A stretch of DNA of 11,938 nucleotides from an uncultured Eubacteriales bacterium. GTDB taxonomy: Bacteria > Bacillota > Clostridia > Lachnospirales > Lachnospiraceae. This document shows, in pieces, positions 5,803 to 11,938 of this stretch. The stretch covers positions 1-11,938 of the forward strand of contig UQZF01000076.1 of the NCBI GenBank assembly GCA_900545455.1, in the 5' to 3' direction. The notes under the pieces were generated by a model, which was not told where the DNA came from, ran no database searches, and worked only from the letters and a program-made list of their open reading frames with translations. Within the stretch, counting starts at the first letter, position 1. Each line of letters begins with the position of its first letter. A program made the translations under genes and the position numbers.

Positions 5803-7899
5803 TTATACAAGAGTATTTGCATCAATGATAAGAGCGATATCTCCATCACCAAGAATAGTTGCACCGCTTATCATCTTGTTGACATTGATGTAGCTTCCGA
5901 GTGACTTGATTACTATCTCCATCTGTCCGATGAGACTGTCAACAACAATACCTGCTCTCTTGTCACCCTTGCGGACAATAACAACCGTCATGTTCTCACT
6001 GTCCTCATTGCTTGACTCAACATCAAGAAGCTTGCCAAGACGAATGATAGGAATAACCTTATCTCTCAGATGTATAACTTCCTTGGAGTTAACATACTTT
6101 ATGTCGTCCTTTGTTATATCCTCAAGTGTCTCGATTGAACCGAGTGAAATAGCATACTGCTCATCACCAAGCTTAACCATGAGTGCCTGAATAATGGCAA
6201 GTGTAAGCGGAAGTCTTACAATGAATGTACTTCCCTCGCCAAGCTTAGTCTTAACCTCAACATCACCGCCGAGAGCCTCAATCTTGGATTTAACGACATC
6301 AAGACCAACACCTCTTCCGGATACATCCGTTATCTTCTCTGATGTCGAGAAGCTCGGACGGAAGAGTAAGTCGATGATATCCTTATCCGTCATTGCCTCT
6401 GCCTGCTCAGGTGTGATTGTTCCCTTCTCGATTGCCTTACTGCGGACCTTCTCAACATCAATACCGTTACCGTCATCACCTACCTCAATAACAACATTGT
6501 TGCCATCCTGATAAGCATTGAGGAAAATTGTACCGACCTCCGGCTTGCCTCTCTGTGCACGCACATCAGCATGCTCAAGTCCGTGGTCTGCTGAATTTCT
6601 GAGTAAGTGCATGAGGGGATCACCAATCTCATCGATTACGGTACGGTCAAGTTCTGTCTCTTCACCTGTCATGTACAACTCCATCTTCTTATCGAGCTTC
6701 TTGCTGAGGTCACGAATCATTCTAGGGAATCTGTTGACAACAGTCTCAATAGGCACCATTCGAACATTCATAACCGACTCATGAAGTGATGTGGTTACTC
6801 TCTCAAGGTACTCTATCTGCTCATTGAAGTTCTGTCTTCCTGCAGTCGAATTCTCGCTTGTTGAATTATTGATTGAAACGAGTCCGTTCTTTGCAATAAT
6901 AAGCTCGCTTACAAGGTTCATGAGTGTATCAAGCTTGTCGATGTCTACACGTACAGAACGGTTGGCAACAGGCTTACCTGTCTTAGCCGGAGCTGTCTTT
7001 TTATCTTCTGTCTTTGCAGTTGCAGTGCTGCTCTCCTTCTCAGACTGTGTTGTCTGAGTTGCTGCCGCAACAGGCTGCGCGGCTGTCTCTTCCTTGACTT
7101 CCTCGAGTTCTCCACCGACAACATCCTTAATCTCCGATACATTCTTAATCACGCCGAGCACCTTGTCAAAGCTCTCGTTGGATACAACAAACACACTGAA
7201 ATCAAGCTCGAACTTCTCGTCCTCGATATCCTGTGTTGAAGGGTCGGACTTAATAACCTCTCCGACTTCTTCAATTCCCTTGAATACAAGGAAAGCTCTT
7301 GCAGCCTTGAGTATACAGTTCGGATCAAGATATACTGTAAATCCGTATGCCTTCATGCCCTTCTTGCGTGCCTCATTAATTGCATGCATCTCAAAGTCAG
7401 CAAGTGTAATCTTCTTATACTTTGCCAAATCATCTGAGCCTGTCGGCTGAGCTGCAGGTGCAGCTGTCTGCTGTGCAGGCTGTGCCTCCGTCTGAGTCTG
7501 TGGAGCAATATTTCCCTCTGTTGCAAGGAACTCGTTGAGAAGCTTGATAATAGCCTCATTGTCCTCGGTTCCCTCGTCAGATGTCTCCTGAATATTGGAA
7601 AGATATGCCTCCAACGCGTCAAGACACTGGAATAAGGTATCTACAAGGCTTGCAGTTACCTTCATCTTATCGTTGCGAATCTCGGAGAACACGTTCTCCA
7701 TGTTATGTGTAAGATTCTGCATTCTCTTGTACCCCATTGTACCTGCCATTCCCTTAAGCGAATGTGCGGCACGGAATATCTCGTTGATTGTTGCCTTATC
7801 CTCAGGCTCCTTCTCTAATACTAAGAGAAGCTCATTTAAATTCTGTAAATGTTCTTTTGTCTCATCAATAAAAATCTCTAAATACTGGCTTACGTCCAT
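5803..7899 (-). CDS. cheA: Chemotaxis histidine kinase CheA
   Basis: 698 aa, a full-length class II histidine kinase. It autophosphorylates in receptor arrays and passes phosphate to CheY and CheB. P1 (HPt) is about 1-125, with the phosphorylated His46 in FRAAHSLKGMAGTMGY (42-57). An Ala/Gln/Pro linker follows (132-155). P2, the response-regulator docking domain, is about 160-265, then a long Thr/Ala/Lys linker (268-315). P3, the dimerisation helices, is about 316-380. P4, the ATP-binding domain, is about 381-565: N box HLLRNSADHG (431-440), G1 DDGNGID (475-481), F box LFRPSFSTS (512-520) and G2 GRGVGLDVVKSKI (528-540). P5, CheW-like, is about 566-698. The ATG directly follows the cheB stop with no spacer, and a GGGGGTG ribosome site lies inside the cheB end, so the two are coupled. 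All catalytic residues appear intact. Confidence 0.99.
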   Translation of the reverse strand: MDVSQYLEIFIDETKEHLQNLNELLLVLEKEPEDKATINEIFRAAHSLKGMAGTMGYKRMQNLTHNMENVFSEIRNDKMKVTASLVDTLFQCLDALEAYLSNIQETSDEGTEDNEAIIKLLNEFLATEGNIAPQTQTEAQPAQQTAAPAAQPTGSDDLAKYKKITLADFEMHAINEARKKGMKAYGFTVYLDPNCILKAARAFLVFKGIEEVGEVIKSDPSTQDIEDEKFELDFSVFVVSNESFDKVLGVIKNVSEIKDVVGGELEEVKEETAAQPVAAATQTTQSEKESSTATAKTEDKKTAPAKTGKPVANRSVRVDIDKLDTLMNLVSELIIAKNGLVSINNSTSENSTAGRQNFNEQIEYLERVTTSLHESVMNVRMVPIETVVNRFPRMIRDLSKKLDKKMELYMTGEETELDRTVIDEIGDPLMHLLRNSADHGLEHADVRAQRGKPEVGTIFLNAYQDGNNVVIEVGDDGNGIDVEKVRSKAIEKGTITPEQAEAMTDKDIIDLLFRPSFSTSEKITDVSGRGVGLDVVKSKIEALGGDVEVKTKLGEGSTFIVRLPLTLAIIQALMVKLGDEQYAISLGSIETLEDITKDDIKYVNSKEVIHLRDKVIPIIRLGKLLDVESSNEDSENMTVVIVRKGDKRAGIVVDSLIGQMEIVIKSLGSYINVNKMISGATILGDGDIALIIDANTLV

Positions 7900-9063
7900 T
7901 TAGCGCACCCCCGTGTTTCTTGTTATCGCATCCGCGATTTCTTCAAGTGGTTTTACTTCATCTGTCAGCCCTGCTTCCGCAACTGACCTTGGCATTCCAT
8001 AAACAATACTGCTTGCTTCATCCTGACTTATAACGTGCAGCTTTTTTTTCTCTTTCAAAGACCTGATGCCCTTAGTTCCATCGGCACCCATTCCCGTGAG
8101 AACAACGCATACAATCTCGTCATACGGCGAATCCTTGAGTGACTCATACATCACATTCGCACACGGCCTCAAAGCATCCACCGGCGGCTCATCCGATAAA
8201 ACAACCTTCACACTGTTTCCTGACTTGGCAAGGCGCATGTGCCTTCCTCCCGGAGCTATGTATACAGTTCCCTTCTCGACGATGTCACCGTCCTCGGCCT
8301 CCTTCACCGTAACCTTGCTTATCTCATTAAGTCTCATTGCAAGCGATTTAGTGAAGCCTGCCGGCATATGCTGTACAACGACCATACCGGCATCCATATC
8401 CGCCGGAAGATACGGAATCACCTGTTGAAGTGATTTAGGACCTCCCGTTGAACAGGCAAGGGCTACAATTCTGTTAACCTTGTCCCTCTTATAAAGGCTG
8501 TGGTCGCTCAACTTAACCGACATTGCAGGCTGTGCAGCCCTTCCGATAACCGTTGAACTTCTCTCATTCTTGGCTGTCACGAAAGTTCTCATTGTAGTAG
8601 CTTTCGTGTTAATGCTCTGTGTTATAGGCATTGAGCCGATGACTGAAGCCTTGGTGTTACTTGCCGTGGCGACTTCGAGCATATCGAGTATGCGCTGCTT
8701 AAAGCCCACACCCTTAGCTTCGATAAAGTTCTCAGGCTTGGTGACAAAATCAAATGCACCCAGTTCAAGTGCTTTGATAGTCTCCTTCGCGCCCTCTTTT
8801 GCGACAGTGCTGACAACAATAACCGTCTCCTGAATTCTGTTCTTCTGAAGCATCTCTAAGAGCTCCAGACCATTCATCTTCGGCATATTGATATCAAGAA
8901 TAATCGCATCATAGAGCTTAGGATGAGAAACAATCTTGTCGAAACCGTCAAGACCATCCGTTGCAAAATCAGCAACCTCATATTGTTTATTTGTCTTTAT
9001 TATATCAGATATAACCCTTCTCATGAGTGCAGAATCATCGATAATTAAAATTTTCTTTGCCAT
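7900..9063 (-). CDS. cheB: Chemotaxis response regulator / receptor glutamate methylesterase CheB
   Basis: 387 aa. It removes methyl groups from receptors, with a receiver domain regulating a C-terminal esterase. The receiver spans about 3-125: acidic pair Asp9/Asp10, phospho-acceptor Asp57 in AIILDINMPKMNGLE (53-67), Ser85/Thr86 and Lys109. A Ser/Thr/Ala-rich linker runs about 133-190, longer than in E. coli CheB, which has about 349 residues in total. The esterase domain is about 195-385, with the catalytic triad Ser205 (ACSTGGPKSL, 203-212), His232 (VVQHMPAGFT, 229-238) and Asp328 (TGMGADGTKG, 323-332). The start is preceded by AGGGGG about 12 nt upstream, overlapping the end of the PilZ gene 5 nt before. 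The cheR methyltransferase partner is not in the window. An A8 run at 8042-8049 encodes Lys339-341. Confidence 0.98.
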   Translation of the reverse strand: MAKKILIIDDSALMRRVISDIIKTNKQYEVADFATDGLDGFDKIVSHPKLYDAIILDINMPKMNGLELLEMLQKNRIQETVIVVSTVAKEGAKETIKALELGAFDFVTKPENFIEAKGVGFKQRILDMLEVATASNTKASVIGSMPITQSINTKATTMRTFVTAKNERSSTVIGRAAQPAMSVKLSDHSLYKRDKVNRIVALACSTGGPKSLQQVIPYLPADMDAGMVVVQHMPAGFTKSLAMRLNEISKVTVKEAEDGDIVEKGTVYIAPGGRHMRLAKSGNSVKVVLSDEPPVDALRPCANVMYESLKDSPYDEIVCVVLTGMGADGTKGIRSLKEKKKLHVISQDEASSIVYGMPRSVAEAGLTDEVKPLEEIADAITRNTGVR

Positions 9064-9068
9064 ATAAA

Positions 9069-9785
9069 CTATTTCCCCCTTTCATTCTGTCTCTGTTTGC
9101 GCTCCTCTTCAAAGATAAACCTTATCAGAAGCTCTCTGTCATCATTTTTAACATTCTCAAAGCTGACCCTGTTGTGAAAGACGTCCCTTCTGCCCAACGG
9201 ATTAACCGACTCCACCACGCTTGCCGCCGTTCTCAGGCAGTACAATGCCGAACCCAGTGTATAAAAGAATTGTATATATACCGTGGAGTCCTTTTCAATA
9301 TGCGAACCGGCGAATTTGAGCCCGCCGCCGCTTATGTCTATCGTCTGACCTTCCGTGAGTTTTCCCTCCAGCATGCTGTCGGGAAGTTCACCGGTCTTTT
9401 CGTATACCGCAAGTGCATCACTGTCCATCAGCATATAACTGACGGGCATCGACACCTCATATCTGAAGAACTGTCTTCTCTGTACTTTCTTGAGCGGAGT
9501 TTTAAGTTCCACTACAAGCACATACAGATTGTTGCTCTTATATCTGTCAACAATTGTTACCCTGCTGTGGTACAAACTTGTCTTAGAATAAAAAAAAGCA
9601 TCAAAACTCATCCCCATTGAAAGAACTACCAAGCGTCCCTCCTTATACGGCATGGCAATTGACACTTTCTTTTCTTTTTCGTCAATATCATAAATCTGGC
9701 TAAGATAAGTATTTGCCTTCTTTGTCTTGTCAGAAATTATTTCATTCAGCTCTAGTCTTCCACCCGGAACTAATATTTTTTCCAT
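9069..9785 (-). CDS. YcgR-type c-di-GMP receptor (flagellar brake, PilZ domain)
   Basis: 238 aa. The N-terminal part, about 5-98, matches the YcgR N-terminal beta-barrel type (GGRLELNEI, then IAMPYKEGRLVVLSMG at 43-58). The PilZ domain spans about 102-225 and has both c-di-GMP motifs intact: RxxxR as Arg104-Arg108 in QRRQFFRYEVSMPV (102-115), and DxSxxG as Asp150-Gly155 in DISGGGLKFAG (150-160). YcgR (E. coli) and MotI/YpfA (B. subtilis) bind c-di-GMP and then slow or disengage the flagellar motor. That role is the likely one here and is supported by the operon position between flhG and cheB. In B. subtilis the homologue is encoded elsewhere. The start is preceded by AAAGGGAG about 11 nt upstream, in the 15-nt gap after flhG. 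The C-terminus is charged (EEERKQRQNERGK). A T8 run lies within it (9590-9597). Confidence 0.93.
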   Translation of the reverse strand: MEKILVPGGRLELNEIISDKTKKANTYLSQIYDIDEKEKKVSIAMPYKEGRLVVLSMGMSFDAFFYSKTSLYHSRVTIVDRYKSNNLYVLVVELKTPLKKVQRRQFFRYEVSMPVSYMLMDSDALAVYEKTGELPDSMLEGKLTEGQTIDISGGGLKFAGSHIEKDSTVYIQFFYTLGSALYCLRTAASVVESVNPLGRRDVFHNRVSFENVKNDDRELLIRFIFEEERKQRQNERGK

Positions 9786-9800
9786 AAATAAACGCTCCCT

Positions 9801-10709
9801 TTAGAATCTGTTATTGTGTTTTAAGACATTATTGAAAAAGTTTCCAATACCTCTTTTTTCTTTTGTTGTGAATTCCTGTCCCCCGTCGTTTAACATTCCC
9901 ATAATCTGAACAAACGACCTTGAAGCTGAAGAATTAGGATATTCCATGACAACAGGTGACTGTTTCATTATTGCCTTCACCACAGAGTCATCAGCCGGAA
10001 TACATCCTAAATACTCTATATTAAGATTCAGGAATCTGTCAACAACAGTCGAAAGCTTTTCATACATATTCACACCATCCCTCGGTGATGTGGTTCTGTT
10101 GCCGAGAAGCATAATCTTGGTATGCTCATTATCAAAGCCCTGAAACATGCTTAGAGCTTTGAGAAGTGCATAAGAATCGGTTATTGACGTAGGCTCCGGT
10201 GTTGCCACAAGTACAACCTCCGGGCTCGCGGCGACGAATTCGAGTACACTGCTTGATATTCCGGCACCGGTATCAACAATTACAATATCCGCAATGCTGT
10301 CAAGCTCAGAAAGCTTGCCCACAAGCCTTTTTATCTGCTCCTTGTCAAGATTTACCAGTCTGGCTATTCCCGACCCGCCTGACACAAACATCACACCGTC
10401 AGGACCTTCGCATATAACCTCACCAAGTTCCTTGCCTTTAAACATTAAATCTGCGAGTGTATATTTCGGAATAACGCCGAACATCACCTCTATATTTGCC
10501 AATCCGAAGTCCGCATCGAAAATTATAACTCTTTTCCCCTGCTTTTGGAACATAAGGGCAAGATTGATTGCAAAACTTGATTTGCCGACACCGCCCTTAC
10601 CGCTTGTAACAGTAATTATTCTGGCATGTTTTTGAGCAGTAGCATCACTGACCTGACCGCCTCTATTCTGTTGCTGTACCATCTGTCTCAATCTCTCAGC
10701 CTGGTCCAT
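9801..10709 (-). CDS. flhG: Flagellum number regulator FlhG (YlxH), MinD-type ATPase
   Basis: 302 aa from the ATG at 10707-10709. FlhG works with FlhF to control where and how many flagella form, cycling between an ATP-bound membrane dimer and an apo monomer. Residues 2-8 are DQAERLR, exactly the DQAxxLR motif whose helix stimulates the FlhF GTPase. A deviant Walker A is at 37-44 (GKGGVGKS, Lys38 and Lys43). Switch I is DADFGLANIEVMFG at 65-78, and a VIVDTGAGIS segment carries switch II. The C-terminal FFNNVLKH helix fits a membrane-targeting amphipathic helix. The frame is open upstream to 10760, but that reading overlaps flhF and lacks support, whereas AAAGGAGA sits 6 nt before the chosen ATG and the DQA motif begins at residue 2. 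It follows flhF after 25 nt. Confidence 0.97.
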   Translation of the reverse strand: MDQAERLRQMVQQQNRGGQVSDATAQKHARIITVTSGKGGVGKSSFAINLALMFQKQGKRVIIFDADFGLANIEVMFGVIPKYTLADLMFKGKELGEVICEGPDGVMFVSGGSGIARLVNLDKEQIKRLVGKLSELDSIADIVIVDTGAGISSSVLEFVAASPEVVLVATPEPTSITDSYALLKALSMFQGFDNEHTKIMLLGNRTTSPRDGVNMYEKLSTVVDRFLNLNIEYLGCIPADDSVVKAIMKQSPVVMEYPNSSASRSFVQIMGMLNDGGQEFTTKEKRGIGNFFNNVLKHNNRF

Positions 10710-10715
10710 GTATGC

Positions 10716-10723
10716 TCTCCTTT
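10716..10723 (-). promoter_or_regulatory. Ribosome binding site of flhG that decides the start
   Basis: AAAGGAGA on the coding strand, 6 nt before the ATG at 10709, in the flhF-flhG gap. It places the start so that the FlhF-activating DQAERLR motif is at the very N-terminus. Confidence 0.75.
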
Positions 10724-10734
10724 CTATGACCTCT

Positions 10735-11937
10735 CTATCCCAGCGGTGTATTTGCCGCACCGCTTATAAGCTGTTTCGCAAGTCCCTGAACATCTGTAAC
10801 CTCAATATCATCAGGCACATTCTGCCCACATGTCGTATACGACAGCGGAGCCCCCGTCCTGTTTCTGAGATTAAGCAGATTTCCATAAGCGCTCGTCTCG
10901 TCCAACTTCGTGAAAAGAAGTCTGTAATCCTTAATATCCTTATATGCATCTGCAATATTTATGAGATCACGGTACTTTGTCGTTGCACTGACTACAAGAT
11001 ATTTTTCAATATTAAGTCCCAGCTGTGCATCTTCTATGTTTTTGATAAGCTCCTGTATCTCTCCAAGCTGCTCAAGATTTCTGTGCGACCTTCCCGCCGT
11101 GTCGACAAGAATAAGGTCATATTCACTGTAGTTTTTCACTGCATCCACAAGTTCGCTCGGCGAAAATATAACCGACACAGGAACATCAAGAATACCCGCG
11201 TAGGTATTCAGCTGTTCCACTGCAGCTATACGATATGTATCCGCTGTTATCATAGCAACTTTAATTCCCTTATTGAGTTTGAAATCCGATGCAAGCTTAG
11301 CTATGGTCGTAGTCTTTCCCACTCCCGTAGGCCCCATAAAAAATACAATATTTCTGCCGTTGGAAGTGTCTATGACAACAGGTTCCCCCAGCTTTAAAAT
11401 TATCTTTTGATATACCGCTGAGATTATGCTGTCAATATTCGATTCTTTCTTAAGAGAAGAATCAATATCCTCGATTATGACATTCGCAAGCTTCTCCTCA
11501 ACTTCCGAGTCAATCAGCTTATTATAGATGAGCTTAAGATACTTAAAATTGCTGTTTTCCTTAATTTCCTCCTGCTTAGGAGCACTCTGCTCTTTAGGCT
11601 GTTCCTCGCCTCTTAACTTGTCATCCTCATTTTTCTTTATCTGATCCGCCAAAAGATTGTGAAGAGTATCAAGCTTCTTTTCAATCGCTTTTTCAGTGGT
11701 CGCACTGATTGCCTGATAATCAGTTACCGGAGGCTTCTTTACCTCCGGAACAGGAGGTATATTCTCTTTTTCCTCCAGCGCAGCCGTTATCTCAACATAA
11801 TTTTTCTTAAAAAGCTTTGCAATGCCTCTTTGTTTAATCGTCTTGACATTAAGAACAACCGCACCTGCACCAAGGTCTTCCTTCGCCTTTAATGACGCCT
11901 CCGTCTCGGTTGCTGCCGTATATTTCTTAACTATCAT
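10735..11937 (-). CDS. flhF: Flagellar biosynthesis GTPase FlhF (SRP-type)
   Basis: 400 aa, complete. The start codon lies one base inside the window edge, so its ribosome site is not visible, but the N-terminus MIVKKYTAATETEASLKAKE matches the usual FlhF beginning. FlhF is a signal-recognition-particle-family GTPase that marks the site of flagellar assembly. The B domain is about 1-130, including a Pro/Lys/Glu-rich linker (55-128). The N domain is about 130-193. The G domain is about 195-400, with G1 GPTGVGKTTTIAKLA (202-216), G2 DTYRIAAVEQL (233-243), G3 DTAGRSH (279-285) and G4 TKLDE (343-347), all intact. SRP-type GTPases normally form a homodimer activated here by the FlhG N-terminal helix, encoded directly downstream. 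In B. subtilis the gene before it would be flhA, which is beyond the window. Confidence 0.98.
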   Translation of the reverse strand: MIVKKYTAATETEASLKAKEDLGAGAVVLNVKTIKQRGIAKLFKKNYVEITAALEEKENIPPVPEVKKPPVTDYQAISATTEKAIEKKLDTLHNLLADQIKKNEDDKLRGEEQPKEQSAPKQEEIKENSNFKYLKLIYNKLIDSEVEEKLANVIIEDIDSSLKKESNIDSIISAVYQKIILKLGEPVVIDTSNGRNIVFFMGPTGVGKTTTIAKLASDFKLNKGIKVAMITADTYRIAAVEQLNTYAGILDVPVSVIFSPSELVDAVKNYSEYDLILVDTAGRSHRNLEQLGEIQELIKNIEDAQLGLNIEKYLVVSATTKYRDLINIADAYKDIKDYRLLFTKLDETSAYGNLLNLRNRTGAPLSYTTCGQNVPDDIEVTDVQGLAKQLISGAANTPLG

Positions 11938-11938
11938 T

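Noticed and set aside
9057..9620. Plus-strand open frame (187 codons) opposite the PilZ gene
   Set aside because: Antisense to a PilZ gene whose motifs are intact; no ribosome site or recognisable domain.
10710..10760. N-terminal extension of FlhG
   Set aside because: Overlaps the end of flhF and displaces the conserved DQAxxLR motif from the N-terminus; the ATG at 10709 has a strong ribosome site.
10708..11397. Plus-strand open frame (229 codons) opposite flhF
   Set aside because: Antisense to the conserved GTPase domain of flhF; Arg, Cys and His-rich translation without family features.

Overview
The window is one uninterrupted block of minus-strand genes: the distal half of a Gram-positive fla/che operon. 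In transcription order, from the right end of the window to the left, it reads flhF, flhG, a YcgR/PilZ c-di-GMP receptor gene, cheB, cheA, cheW, cheC, cheD, a small two-helix membrane protein, sigD, fapA (DUF342), a 101-aa charged protein, a SwrB-like DUF6115 protein, and the 5' part of a single-pass membrane protein cut by the window edge. The core order flhF-flhG-cheB-cheA-cheW-cheC-cheD-sigD-swrB is that of the Bacillus subtilis fla/che operon. The extra genes, the moderately low GC and the protein style point to a motile clostridium, most likely Lachnospiraceae (Roseburia/Agathobacter/Butyrivibrio type). The family assignment is inference; the synteny is directly visible.

Right part (about 7900-11938): FlhF (SRP-type GTPase) and FlhG (MinD-type ATPase) set flagellar position and number. 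A PilZ protein with intact c-di-GMP-binding motifs follows, then the CheB receptor methylesterase. Middle (about 4150-7900): CheA kinase, CheW coupler, the CheC phosphatase and the CheD receptor deamidase, all with complete active sites. This is the B. subtilis-style adaptation system. CheY, CheR, CheV and the receptors are not in the window. Left part (1-4155): a small membrane protein, the flagellar sigma factor, and then four genes that differ from or extend the B. subtilis layout.

Most junctions are short (0-31 nt) or overlap (ATGA at cheD/small membrane gene; TAA directly followed by ATG at cheB/cheA). No terminator-like hairpin with a T-run, internal promoter, RNA gene, CRISPR array, insertion sequence or phage gene was seen, and no gene-free stretch exceeds about 31 nt. 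The whole set therefore looks like one transcript with translational coupling.

There is no clear unknown defence or mobile system here. The parts least explained by established knowledge are the four small or accessory proteins around sigD: the 83-aa membrane protein, FapA, the 101-aa protein, and the SwrB-like protein with its partial downstream neighbour. Eight-base A/T runs in several genes, one right after the fapA start codon, are also worth checking for phase variation.
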